NCBI GenBank assembly: GCA_023091665.1
Contig: JALJCQ010000024.1
Coordinates: forward strand, 1,178,001 to 1,242,000
Length of the DNA: 64,000 bases
Reading direction: 5' to 3'
Source: Pythium myriotylum
Taxonomy: Eukaryota; Oomycota; Peronosporomycetes; Pythiales; Pythiaceae
Shown here: piece after piece, positions 52,083 through 62,680 of the stretch
How the letters are laid out: each line of letters begins with the position of its first letter
Numbering within the stretch: the stretch's first letter is position 1
Notes under the pieces: model-generated
The model's database searches: none
Seen by the model: the letters and a program-made list of their open reading frames with translations, nothing else
What the model was told of the DNA's origin: nothing
Program-made: the position numbers and the translations under genes

Positions 52083-54385
52083 ATGGCGCGGGAGCAACAG
52101 GTTTCCGTGGCCGGTCAACGCTTCGCCGCTACCGATGATATTCGTGCCGATATCTCAACTGCCGGGCTCAATGGTCTCAACGCTCTGCTCGCTCGAATCG
52201 CCGACGCGCTTGGTTCTGCTTCAGCTTGTGAGAGACTTCTCGCGTCTTTGTCTGGCAGAGGCGGGGACGACGCGGAGTTGGCTCGGCTGCAGAGGCGCGT
52301 ATCGGACGCTGATCGCGAGTTGGTATCTCTGCGGGAGCAGGCCGAGGAGCTGCGCGAGCTCAAGCAATCCAAGGTTCGTCTCACGATTCACGCGATGCGT
52401 CGCGCTGCCATTGACCTCGTCACTGATGGCCGGGAATTGCAGGCTGATGCTACCAAACTCCTCGACGTAGCTTCTCGGCGAGACCGGGAAGATATGCTCG
52501 CCAAGCTCTCGAAGGTCGCAGCCGATCGCGACGCACACGCTGAACGAGAGGATGACTTAGTTCGGGAGATCGAGGATCTAGAGCGCAAGCACAAGAAAGA
52601 GCTCGAGCGCTTGGGTGACGAGTTGACTCGAGCGAAGGTGAATGACGAGGCGATCCGCCACTTGGGTGGTCTAGCCGGGTTCCGTCAGGCCAGGGAGCAG
52701 CTAGCTGCGTACGAGGCTCTCGGGCGGCCAGAGGCGATTGCTCACAGACTCGCAGCGGACGAGGCTGTTGTTCAGGTGCTCTCAGCCCTCGTGGCCCAGA
52801 AACGTGAAACCGTGGCTCAATATGAATCATTTCTTGGCCCCGTCGCCATGGCCGCAGCTCGCAATGCTGGCGCTATTGAGACAATTGTCGGTGCCTTCCA
52901 ACAGCGCCGTCATGACGTCGACCCCTCTCTCCCGATCATTTAACTTGGCCCGATGATGAACGGCCTCCGCCGGGTCAGTTCCTATTCGCCTGAACATTTG
53001 AGCGTACCGCCCAACGACGTCCTCGCCGAGTTTGCCAATGCCGTCCAGGCCGCCGCTCCTGGCAATTCCGAAAGTGTTGCAGCTGAGCGCCAAGAGATCT
53101 TGCGACGTTGCTCGGAGTTGGTCGAAGAACTCACCAAGTATCGCCCCGACGACGGTGTCCTCAGCTTCCTGGAGAAAACCGACTTATGCCCTGGGCTCGT
53201 CTCCTTCGACGGTAGAGTCGTGGTGCCTAGTCCCCCAACTCGATCTCCCGCCGATTCTCCCGTCTCCACTCACGCCGGGGACGCCGCGAAGAGCGTCACG
53301 AAGTCTACCAAACCCCATTCGTCTGGGGGAAGCAAGAAGCGGGCGGGCGACTCCTCCCTCGGCAAGTTCGGCAAGAAGGCTCGCGAGTCGTCAGCACCGG
53401 ACGACGCGTCGCTCGTTGACCTGACGTCGGATCAGTCAACACCCCCCAAGTCGCGGCCGCGTCCGGCGCCCCGTGGGCAGTCTCAGGGCGATCTCGAAGT
53501 CCTCCGTCGTTCGTGGGTCGACTGGTCGCCGGAGTGGCCGCCGGAGAAGTCCTCTTGGCGCCCGCACTTCGTCGAGCAGTTAGAACAGTTTGCATGGAAG
53601 TTCGGCTGGTTCTCCGCTGAGCGAGTCCCTTCCAACCACAACCAGGTGTCCGCCGTCGTGTCCTTCGTAGGTGGGCGCGCGGTGACTGCTCAAGAGATCG
53701 ACGAGTGGCTCGTTCGCGCTCATGGGACGACTTGATGCGTCTCCTGCCGCGGCCGATTACCTTTAATCCTGCGGATCCGCGGTTCACCGAGTTATATGTC
53801 GACACCCTGTGCTTCTACGAGGCCATCTTCCGTGTCATGTTTGACCGCACCCACTTCGTGGTTGCGCCATCCAGCCACGGGTTCAAGGTTTGGCGCGCCG
53901 CCCGCAAGTCCCGTCGTTCCAAATCGACTCCTCTCGTTCAGACTCACTTCCGCCGTTTGATTGCCTTCTTCGACGCCCATCCCGAGTTCGACGCCGACCT
54001 GTTGCTCGACAGTTTCTTCCTTTGGGCGCCTGGTTTCGGCTCGTGTCTGTTGATTCCGAACCCTGGCGAGAGCCTGGCGGCCGCCGCGCTCCGTTTGGAA
54101 GCTTCGCAGCCAGAGCGTGGGTTCTTCCTTCGTCATCCCGAGGCGCATCCCAGCACGGCCGTGATGTCGCGGATCCGCAAGAAGTTCTGGCTGGACGTAG
54201 AAGAGCCGGTGTTGCCCCAGCCCGCGATCCGGTCGGTGACCGGTCGCGTCTCCCTCGTTCGCCGCAACGACGAGTCCGTCGCCGCCGAGCCGCTCGATGA
54301 CTCGGTGACTCGAGTTCCGCTGCTCTTCGAGCCACTGGCTGCCCCGACTGCCCCTGCCCGTGCTCTGTCTCCTCCGGTCGAGTAA
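52083..54385 (+). CDS. Antisense accessory gene of element A
   Basis: Opposite strand to the pol of A. Open frames 51990-52943, 52953-53735 (same phase, separated by TAA at 52941) and 53705-54385 (shifted). MAREQQVSVA at 52083 is a plausible start; upstream ATGs exist. Content: long coiled coil (EDDLVREIEDLERKHKKELE and neighbours), YESFLGPVAMAAARNAGAIE, a Ser/Pro/basic linker (53220-53480), then WDDLMRLLPRPITF, DPRFTELYVDTLC, DADLLLDSFFLWAPGFG, PGESLAAAA, PERGFFLRHPEAHPS. The last ~170 residues align with the B copy across their whole length. Function unknown. Confidence 0.72.
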
Positions 54386-54928
54386 TCAGGAGACTCTTCC
54401 TTTCGTTCTGTCTGCATAATGTCCGCTTCTAGTCCTCTCGGACGAGTTCGAATAGTCGTGGAGCCTGCCCGCTGTCTCTCTGACGGCCCTTTCCTAGTCA
54501 ATTCTGAAGTTCCATTTTCATCCTCTTGTGCTGGCGTCGACTTGGAGCACTCTCGCTTTGGTTCCTCGGCCAGACCGTCGGTCCCTAGGTCCCATTGACC
54601 AATGGCAGGACTTCCTAGTCATGATGCCGGGGTGCCCGCCGCGCTAGTGCGTCTTGGCCGGCCGCACCGTCCTTTTTTTTTTCAAATGCATGCGAACGCC
54701 CCTTCTCTTCCTTCCGCCCTGGGGCTTCGCCTCTTCTTCACGTCACGATACACGGAGTCCCCCTTTCTCCTCCGCTACCGGCGCCTCCCGCCGGTAGTGA
54801 CCTCACCGCAGGCAGCCGACACAGGCAGTGACTCTGCCGGCCCGGGTGTTAGTTGTGTACCACGGCCGTCGCGGCAGCCGACGCCGCCCCTTGAACGGAC
54901 GTTGCTTACCGCGGCGTGCGTGGCCCCC
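54386..54928. other. Element A spacer between antisense gene and pol
   Basis: 543 bp between the convergent 3' ends of the antisense gene and the chromodomain frame. Pyrimidine-rich segments (T9 at 54672-54680); no gene. Confidence 0.5.
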
Positions 54929-57574
54929 TTATTCCTCTTCTACTTGCATCGCCGCATACCGCCCCTGCGCCCTGAGTCGCCTCTCGTAATCGCTCACCAG
55001 GCTGGGGGCTGACATGTCATCCTCTGCCACCCACGTCGGTTCCTCATAACCTACCCATTTCACCAGGTAGTAACGGATCGGTCGCCCTTGTCTGCTCAGC
55101 CGCTCGTCCTTGTGATCTAGCACCTTTTCGACTTTATATTCGCCCTCCTCTTCACTCGGTTCTAGGGAGTCTTCGGGTAGAAGTTGTTCATCGAAGTCAA
55201 AACGTTGGTCTGCCGGGACCTCCAGCTCCTGGGTTGGCCGACTATCGAACGTCCTCCAGAGCTTTAATCTCGAAACATGGACGACGGGAAATAGCCGATA
55301 CGTCGTGTCATCGACAGTTATTCGCACCAAGTGCTCAGCCGGTCGCTCGAGAATGCGGAACGGTCCGTGCCAAAGATGCGCCAACTTCCGTGCAAATCCG
55401 GGCTTGACTTGGTCGATATAGACCCACACCTTCGCGCCCGGGGTGAAGACACTCGAATCTCCTCGTACTTCCGCTGCTGACATCTCGCGACGGTCCTCCA
55501 TAGCCTGCCGGAGCAATCGGACCACGTCCTCTCGGGCTTTCTGGTATTGTGCCTGTACCTCGGCCCGCCAGCGTTTCGCGTTCGCATTACCCCCTTCGTC
55601 TACTGTTGGTAACACAGTCTCGAGCGTCGTTCTCGCGTCCCAACCGTGGAGCAGGTAGAACGGCGAATCGCCTCGGATGCGATCGTGACATGCGTTCAGC
55701 GCGAACACCAAGCGCGCAGCGTAGTCGTCCCAGTCTCTTAGTTGTGCATCAGACACGTACAAACGAACGGCTGCCATGATCGTCTGCACCCTCCGCTCTG
55801 TCATGCCATTGGACTGCGGTCGATAGGCTAGTGTAGCACGACTCCGCTGGCCGATCAGCCGACTGAACGCTCGGAAAACATCTGACATGAAGGCCGGCTC
55901 GCGGTCATGGCGAATTGTCTTGCTAGCTCCATAATGGCGATAGACGCAGCGTTCGTATGCTTCTGCTACTTCCTGAGCTGTTCGCGACGCGTTTGCCGAG
56001 ACGATTAAGTAGCCAGTGTAGTGATCTACCCAGATCAAGAGTTCCGAGTTGCCGCGATGTGACGTCGGCAACGAGGGCACGTGGTCCATGCCTAGAATGT
56101 CGAACGGGCGCGTGGCAACAAGATTTCCTGGTGACTTCACGTTGTTGCGAGGTACGCCCTTGCCCGACTGGCAGTCCGGACAGGCTGATACATAATCGCG
56201 AACGTCCGCATAGACGCCGCGCCAGTATAATGACCGAGTCACTCTTTCGTATACCCGATTAACCCCTTGGTGACCGCCCGCCAGACTCGCGTGATAGTGA
56301 TGCAGCACCTCTTCTTTGAGCGTCGTTGGAACGACCAGGCGCAGTTGAATCTCGCGGCCGGATCTGTCCCCGGTCTTCTTATTACCCACGTAGAATAACA
56401 GACCAGGGAACTGAATGCACGCCTCCTGCGGGGTGATGGCATCTCGAAGGAACGCGGACCGAGCTGACTCGAGGAAGCCCTTAGCCTTGTACTCGTCGCG
56501 GCTCCTGCCGTGAAACGCCTTGACGTCGGAGATGGCGGCTCGGCGAAGACGGGTCGTCGCTCTGACACTCTGGCCGTCGCGCATGCAGTCCTCGTAGATG
56601 TCGGCGAGGTAGTCGCTGGTCCCGACGCGCAAACCGCTTGCAGTGCTTGACCGTTCGGACTTGACCTCGGGCTTGGACTCTTCCTTGACAGCGTCAGGTG
56701 CTAGAGGTGCAGCCGCAGCTTTGGCAGCCGCCTTGAGGTTGGCCATAGCAGCAGTCTTTCTCGCCTCAGCTGCGGCTTGCCTGGCCTCAGCTGCTTGAGC
56801 TTCCGCCGCATCTGCGCGCTCAGCGAGGGTCTGGAGGTACGTCTCGAGGTTCTTCAACATACCGTCCTTGACGATGACCGATTCGCGCAGCTTCACCACC
56901 GCTTCCTTCGTCACTCCCATGTACTGCTCAGCGAGTCCTTTGAGTTCCTCCTCGCTGAGGAGTCCATCTCGTGACGCAGCCACTGCGCGTTCGACCCTGC
57001 GCTGCATCTGATGACGCAGGAACAGGTCGTAGACGGCTTGACCGGCAGTCAGGAGCTTCGGCAGGTCAATCGCCAGGATCGACGCTTGGTCGCGGATGGC
57101 GACGGAGTATCCGGCCGTGTTGAAGACACCAACGATTGCGTTCAGGGCTTGCTGGGAGGTCTTCATGGCCGCAAACCCTGGGTCAAGTACGTCGCTTGCC
57201 GGACCCCAACGACTGACTTCGAGGTGCTTCAGGGCGTCGTGCTTCTGACAAAGCACTTCCAGCATCCGGGCGGGTGACGTCGACGGAGCAGTAGGATCCA
57301 TCAACGGCGGGACGGAGTTCACAGCTCGGGTTATCGGAGTTTGAGGAGCATTTCCATGCTCGGCAGGTCCGGCGCTAAGCGTAGCACCTGGATCGTCGAA
57401 CATCAAAGTCACAGGCTCGTCTCGCTCCGACTTCCCTTCTTCTTCCAGTTCGGGCGACAAGTTGCGAGCAACATTGTCACCCGAGGCCGACCTGATCACA
57501 GCAATCTGTGAGGGCCCACTCTGATCGGCATCTTGATCATCTTGCACGCGAACTTGAGGGAGCCCTCCTCTCAA
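54929..57574 (-). CDS. Chimeric ORF: element B Gag N-half fused to element A integrase-chromodomain
   Basis: 881 uninterrupted codons. Residues 1 to about 390 are B Gag (SGDNVARNLSPELEEEGKSE, helical region, YLADIYEDCMRDG, ACIQFPGLL), and from about 391 (FYVGNKKTGDRSG) it is integrase of A: HHCC finger (HHYHASLAGGHQG...CPDCQSGKG), catalytic LGMDHVPSLP, IRHDREPAFMSDVF and NGMTERRVQTI, GPFRILERP module, and chromodomain YKVEKVLDHKDER, YYLVKWVGYEEPTWVAEDDM. The switch is at the inversion junction (AACAG 56397-56401), and the frame happens to be kept. The product would be a Gag-integrase fusion lacking RT; whether it is expressed is unknown. Confidence 0.85.
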   Translation of the reverse strand: MRGGLPQVRVQDDQDADQSGPSQIAVIRSASGDNVARNLSPELEEEGKSERDEPVTLMFDDPGATLSAGPAEHGNAPQTPITRAVNSVPPLMDPTAPSTSPARMLEVLCQKHDALKHLEVSRWGPASDVLDPGFAAMKTSQQALNAIVGVFNTAGYSVAIRDQASILAIDLPKLLTAGQAVYDLFLRHQMQRRVERAVAASRDGLLSEEELKGLAEQYMGVTKEAVVKLRESVIVKDGMLKNLETYLQTLAERADAAEAQAAEARQAAAEARKTAAMANLKAAAKAAAAPLAPDAVKEESKPEVKSERSSTASGLRVGTSDYLADIYEDCMRDGQSVRATTRLRRAAISDVKAFHGRSRDEYKAKGFLESARSAFLRDAITPQEACIQFPGLLFYVGNKKTGDRSGREIQLRLVVPTTLKEEVLHHYHASLAGGHQGVNRVYERVTRSLYWRGVYADVRDYVSACPDCQSGKGVPRNNVKSPGNLVATRPFDILGMDHVPSLPTSHRGNSELLIWVDHYTGYLIVSANASRTAQEVAEAYERCVYRHYGASKTIRHDREPAFMSDVFRAFSRLIGQRSRATLAYRPQSNGMTERRVQTIMAAVRLYVSDAQLRDWDDYAARLVFALNACHDRIRGDSPFYLLHGWDARTTLETVLPTVDEGGNANAKRWRAEVQAQYQKAREDVVRLLRQAMEDRREMSAAEVRGDSSVFTPGAKVWVYIDQVKPGFARKLAHLWHGPFRILERPAEHLVRITVDDTTYRLFPVVHVSRLKLWRTFDSRPTQELEVPADQRFDFDEQLLPEDSLEPSEEEGEYKVEKVLDHKDERLSRQGRPIRYYLVKWVGYEEPTWVAEDDMSAPSLVSDYERRLRAQGRYAAMQVEEE

Positions 57575-57684
57575 TCGCGCGGGTGACCCTGGCTCAAACG
57601 AGCCGACACCGCCTGGGGTACCTTGTCAGACGGCTTCGGGTGCGATCTCTTGGACTTAGCCATGTGACCGCCAGCTCCTGGCAT
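57571..57684 (-). pseudogene. Element B Gag start, frameshifted
   Basis: MPGAGGHMAKSKRSHPKPSD, matching the start of A Gag (MPGAGGNMPPKSKR). The frame runs into a stop at 57571 and needs a one-base shift between about 57575 and 57610 to enter the 881-codon frame. The ATG at 57684 is inside the primer-binding site, as in A. Confidence 0.75.
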
Positions 57685-57692
57685 ACGCACCA
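57675..57692 (-). promoter_or_regulatory. Primer-binding site of element B
   Basis: TGGTGCGTATGCCAGGAG one base after the LTR end (57694), identical to that of element A. Confidence 0.6.
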
Positions 57693-57693
57693 C

Positions 57694-58687
57694 TGTGGTG
57701 AAGGTGTGGGGGCAAAACCTGCCGCTCAGCGAGGGCGAAGCAGGTGCCGCACACGGGTCCACACAGACTCTTTGGGCTGGTCGGTCGCTGCTGACGTTAA
57801 CACCGCGCTGTCACAGTCGCTGACGGGGTGAACCGCAGGCACTTAGGCTTGAAGTCCGGGGGGTCTTGACCAACGGGGTCGTGAAGCCCGCTGGTTTGTC
57901 GCCCTGGCACAGCACGTGGATCGCTGGTCACGTGCTGCGTGCGACGGGGAAGCGCAGAGCCGATCGTCACCAGAAGCTGGCTGGTGGCCCGGATGCGCGG
58001 GGGGACGGGACGCTCCTCGTCCGGCGGTCACAGCACCTCGTGCTGGTCTTCCCCTGCTCTTCGGTCTCTCGGTACGCGTGGGCAGCAGCAGCCACACGCG
58101 CTTCGGTCGGAATACGGTCGTCAGGTGCGCCTTGTCGAGACGCACCCGGAGGTTTTAGTGTCGCCTCCTGCGGCGACGGGTCTTGTGACTTCTGGACTCG
58201 AAGTCCTTACTTCAGGGGCTTGAGTGCTTGGCAGCAAATTCCACAGTTTTATTTTCCAACAACCGAATACCTGAGCCAGAGAGCCAGATGGCTACGTGAC
58301 TGCCTACAGTGTACCATATACCGCACCTGCCCTGTCTCTGCACTGGCATCGGGTAATCACCCAACTACGCAATCAGGAGCTGATCACCCACCTACTGAGT
58401 CTGATACTACTCAGAATCCTCCGATCTGTTCCTACTGTATCAGACCGCTCAGGGCCTCAACGACGATCCAGCTTCTGGGCCACGTCTCAGGTGCTGGGAC
58501 ATAGCAGTCACGTCCGTCTCATGCATACGCATCTGGGGATGTTCTGGATGTGACGAACTCGGCGTGCGGAGCTTGTTACCCTCAATCTCGCCATTGCAGA
58601 CTGATGGATGGTCTTGATGTCGACCGAATGTTGAGGGAGGTGCGACAAGTCTGGACGCACCTCAAAACGTCAAGCCGCTTCACCACA
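57694..58687 (-). repeat. 5' LTR of element B (994 bp)
   Basis: Intact copy, TGTGGTGAAG...CTTCACCACA on the minus strand; near-identical to the two pieces of the 3' LTR. Followed by GTAT (58688-58691). Confidence 0.92.
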
Positions 58688-58903
58688 GTATACTTCATAC
58701 GAGGAATTAATGGTGCTGACTGACGTGAAACGGGGCCTATCCACCTGCAGCGACGACACCACATAGCAAGACGTAAGCAAATCTTCATCACAAACACGTA
58801 CGATTAGAACACAACTTCGTCAACAAGATAGCGTGGACGAGCGGAAGGCCCGAACGGATATTGAATGGATGTTTGGTGCACTCAATCTCGGACAAGTCTC
58901 AAC
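58688..58903 (+). other. Possible Harbinger-like fragment
   Basis: The plus-strand peptide QDSVDERKARTDIEWMFGAL (58828-58887) resembles the 'VRKD.ER.FGVL..RF' block at the end of DDE_Tnp_4 transposases. Too short to be sure. It is the flank into which element B inserted. Confidence 0.3.
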
Positions 58904-58991
58904 GTTGATGTAAAGTATGTTCGCTTTTGCCATTCGAGGGCGAGGGGCCCCTCGCCCTCGAATGGCAAAAGCGAACATACTATACATCAAC
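58904..58991. repeat. Near-perfect 88-bp palindrome (44-bp arms, no loop)
   Basis: 58904-58947 and 58948-58991 are reverse complements with one mismatch; the centre is GGGGCCCC. Arms contain TTCGCTTTTGCC, similar to the arms of the hairpin at 62021. Confidence 0.93.
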
Positions 58992-58996
58992 CGCCT

Positions 58997-60316
58997 TTAA
59001 TGGGATGCTACACTCCGCGTCCACATCGGAATAGCGTGCTGGCATGGGAATTTCATCGAGCACGCAAATGAGCAGGTATAAGTCCACTTCCGTAGGTCTA
59101 CAACATGAAAATTTGTCTTGCCGCGAACGATCACGATGCCCGACCTCGTCTCGTCGGAGAAGAACGCTTCGTACTTGTTCATGGCCTGCGCGTGCTGGCC
59201 CTTGACGCTTTCGGCAACGAACGGATTTGTAAATTTGAGCAACCCGTTCATGTCGTCATCATAGTTGTGGTCTACGTATCGCCCAAGCTTCGTGCACCGA
59301 TGTAGATACTCGTTCGCACGATTTGCGTCGTCATCGACGGTCGCACCGATGGTCTCGCCATTCCTATGGATGGTTTCACTGCGTCCATGAGGTGACCAAA
59401 GAATCTCTCGAGATGGTTGTTGATGTGCACACGAAGATAGGGTAGTCGCGATCTAGTTTACATCGCCCACATGTCGACGCAATTGTCCCAGTTATCCACG
59501 AAGCACTTGTAGAATGTCTCGTAGCTGACAGCAATACACAATGACTTGAGGGTGTCTTGGGAGTCTTGATACACTTCATCCGACTAGTATATACGAGCTT
59601 GTGGATCACAGCTTCGATGTTCTCCAGATCTTCCGATGAGATTTTCCCGAAATCCGGCTTTTTGATAACAGTCGTCGGCCATTTGATCACATGGAGGAGA
59701 CATATCAGGATGTGAAAAAGGACTTTGTGGTTGTGATGTAGAAGAGATGCTCAGACTGAACGACGAGGCACCAAGCTTTCTTCTTCTCGATGTAGGTGAT
59801 GGCCACAACGAGCTCGAACGGCCACTCGATGCTTCTAACAAACTTCATTGGTCTTGTCTTGTCCTTCGATTGATCGCGTACATTCCAGTCGTGTGTGCAG
59901 ATGAAAGTTCGCTCGTAGGTACCCCATCTCGACGGAACGTTGCGGACCAACTTGCCAGAATCTGCCGCTTTCGTGTTCGAGATGTCAATGTTCCTCAGTT
60001 TAACACTCATTATCACTAATTTGCGGATAGCCTGGTTTGTCTGGGTGCAATATTCGGCGAGGGACTCATAGAAGTCTTCCCAGCTGTTGTGATGTTTCTT
60101 TAGACCAGGGACGGCAATCGATGTCTCGGACACTGGCACCGGCATGTGCTGGTCGGCTCCTAAGCAACACTTTGAAGAGGCCATGGTACTTTTTGTTCCG
60201 GAGCTCGAGTCATCTAACAGATGGACATCACAAGTAAAACAAATAGACTGATCAGTATGGAGATCGCATGGATACATATGGGCAACGCATTGACATGCGT
60301 TTCGATTCCCCATCAC
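58997..60316 (-). pseudogene. Mutator-like (MULE) transposase, decayed
   Basis: The N-terminal 203-codon frame (60316-59705) has a FAR1-like DNA-binding layout: WEDFYESLAEYCTQTNQAIR, VPSRWGTYERTFICTHDW and RSIEWPFELVVAITY. The middle (59690-59260) is broken by frameshifts but retains KLDRDYPIFVCTSTT and LERFFGHLMDAVK-like pieces. The C-terminal frame (59251-58997) has a SWIM-type zinc finger WTYTCSFACSMKFPCQHAI. FAR1-MULE-SWIM is the usual arrangement. The catalytic core cannot be read continuously. Confidence 0.68.
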
Positions 60317-60725
60317 CCTCTGAGTAGAATAATTGCTCGTAATGGCCCCACCTCATACGCTTGCGCTTTGTTGCTGGCTTGCTAGCTCTCGAAGTTATTC
60401 AACTCCTCGTCTGGCTCAAATCAGACTCCTCCTCATCTGTACGACGTGAGTATCGAAGCGGTGATCGTGATCTTCGCTCCGGCGACGCACTTGTTGAACG
60501 TGCCGGCGGGTTGGCCTGGTCGGGCTCAACCCATTGGCTCATCAAAAGCCGCGCAGGCACAGAACGAGATGTTGGACGCGGGCTGCACCTCACAGTCGGA
60601 TTTGGCTGCTCTGCTGCATCATCACATTCATTAATTGCTGTTATGACCATCACTAAGCTTCGCATCATTATCTTCATTAGCTGCCGAGCTTGGACTTCAA
60701 CGGGTTTCACTGGAACACAGGCTAC
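60317..60725. other. No supported gene
   Basis: A minus-strand Arg/Ser-rich frame (60710-60399) without family resemblance. Ends with CTAC (60722-60725), a target duplication. Confidence 0.45.
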
Positions 60726-61385
60726 TGTGGTGAAGTGGTTTGAGGTTTTGAGGTGCGTCCAGACTTGACGGACCTCCTCAACATTCAGTCGACATCAAGG
60801 CCATCCATCAGTCTGCAATGGCAAGATGGAGCATAGCAAGCTCCATACGTCGATTTCGCCATCTTCACGACATCCCCAGATGCGTGTCCATGTGACGGAC
60901 GTGACTGCTATGTCCCAGCACCTGAGACGTGGCCCAGAAGCTGGATCGTCGCTGACGCCCTGAGCGGTCTGATACAGTAGGAACAGATCTGAGGATTCTG
61001 AGTAGTATCAGACTCAGTAGGTGGGTGATCAGCACCTGATTACGTAGTTGGGTGATTACCCGATGCCAGTGCAGAGTCAGGGCAGGTGCGGTATATGGTA
61101 CACTGTAGGCAGTCACGTAGCCATCTGGCTCTCTGGCTCAGGTATTCGGTTGTTGGAAAATAAAACTGTGGAATTTGCTGCCAAGCACTCAAGCCCCTGA
61201 AGTAAGGACTTCGAGTCCAGAAGTCACAAGACCCGTCGCGACAGGAGGCGACGCTAAAACCTCCGGGTGCGTCTCGACAAGGCGCACCTGACGACCGTAT
61301 TCCAACCGAAGCGCGTGTGGCTGCTGCTGCCCACGCGTACCTAGAGACTGAAGAGCAGGCGGAAGACCAGTGTGATGAAGTGTGC

Positions 61386-62462
61386 TGCCTTTTCACTAGC
61401 TCGTGGAGATGGAAAAGGGTATAGACCTAGCGTGTATATGGGGAATACACGCAAGCGAACTTGGGGCCGTTGTGAAAACCCAAGTTCTGGCTTCGTACCT
61501 CACGTTATGTATCCCTTGACCGGTTCTTTTGAGCTTTGAAGTATGGGAAAATACGTCCACTTGGAGTATTCCACCAACCCAAGATGGTTCAACCAGCTCT
61601 GGGTAACGACGAGGACCAGTCTTTTGAAATACAGATACAAACGACACACTTAGACCCAGGACGGAAGAGTATCTTCGATCCGCTGGGTCTCGCCCGGGAC
61701 GGAGGACGACCTCGATCCGCCAGGACACTGGACATCCTCTTTGGGATCTGGGAAACTCTCTCTCTACCAAATGGAGTGTATTACTTTAACTGGGAAACTA
61801 CGAGCAGTTCCCAGCTATCGACATAAGAATACGGAGTGCTTCCGGTCTCTTGTACAAACTAGTACCCTTTGCAGGTGCCTCAGGGGCTGGAAAGGGGGTT
61901 GGCTCCTCTCCTCACTCCCAAACACACCAATACCCACGCACCAGCAGCCAGACACACGCGCACACAGTCCACTACGGCAAATCCGACACACGCAGGCTTA
62001 CCTTGTGGTGTAGACGCTGGTGAAAAGACTTCGCTTTTTGCTCTTAACTCCCCAAGTCTCCTCCCGCGGTTCGACGGAGGAGGCTTGGGGAGTTAAGAGC
62101 AAAAAGCGAAGTCTTTTCAATACAGGGTGAAACCCCAAGGGGAGCCAGAAAGTTCCTGGCTCCCTGAACCCTACATATTTAACTACCAGATCTGATAAGA
62201 ACCCTACTCTGTGTGCTCTAACTGGAAATCGCTAATCCAAACTGAGAAAATCGGTAGAAATCGGTTTCTGGAGCGGATGAATCTGGTCAACATTCGGAGA
62301 AAGCCAGCTTGTACCAGACAGAGAATCACCTACTGGGAAGGTCCAGTGGATGAACCCAGATCCTGCAACACTGTGCCAGACTGGAAAGGTGCGTGAGTAG
62401 CTGGTACAGTATACCAGGCTACTGCCACGAAGTAACCCTTCTCATTCAATTTCCTAGCCTAC
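61386..62462. other. Unclassified insert in the solo LTR
   Basis: About 1.08 kb not matching the LTR. Contains a long hairpin (62021-62119) and a small GCGTGTAT/ATACACGC hairpin (61430-61452). No coding capacity and no clear terminal repeats or target duplication; LTR sequence is missing at the site, so insertion plus deletion is likely. Confidence 0.5.
62021..62119. repeat. Hairpin, 44-bp arms
   Basis: 62021-62064 and 62076-62119 are reverse complements with one mismatch and an 11-nt loop. Arms contain CTTCGCTTTTTGCTC. Confidence 0.93.
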
Positions 62463-62680
62463 TAAACCAGCGATCCACGTGCTGTGCCAAGGCGACAATC
62501 CAGCGGGCTTCACGACCCCGTTGGCCAAGACCCCCCGAACTTCAAGCCTAAGTGCCTGCGGTTCACCCCGTCAGGGACTGTGACAGCGGGGTGTTAACGT
62601 CAGCAGCGACCGACCAGCCCAAAGAGTCTTTGTGGACTCGTGAGCGGCAGGTTTTTGTCCCCACGCCTTCACCACACTAC

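Larger units (their letters stand above)
33542..58687 (-). mobile_element. Ty3/Gypsy element B with nested element A and internal inversion
   Basis: Outer LTR ends at 33542 and 58687 (TGTGGTGAAG/CTTCACCACA), flanked by identical GTAT (33538-33541, 58688-58691). Order on the minus strand before rearrangement: 5' LTR 58687-57694, gag N-half 57684-56402, then the inverted block read as plus 40772-47247 (gag C-half, protease, RT, two RNases H, integrase, chromodomain), antisense gene 47643-50190, 3' LTR in two pieces (50307-50746 and 34099-33542). The split LTR measures 440+558-4=994 bp, exactly the length of the intact 5' LTR, which supports element A inserting there with a 4-bp target duplication. 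Confidence 0.88.
60726..62676 (+). repeat. Solo LTR of the element B family, with an insert
   Basis: TGTGGTGAAG at 60726 and CTTCACCACA ending at 62676, flanked by identical CTAC (60722-60725 and 62677-62680). 60726-61360 and 62463-62676 match the 994-bp LTR; about 130-150 bp of LTR are replaced by roughly 1.1 kb of other sequence. No internal Gypsy sequence, so it is a solo LTR left by LTR-LTR recombination, and an older copy than B. Confidence 0.85.
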
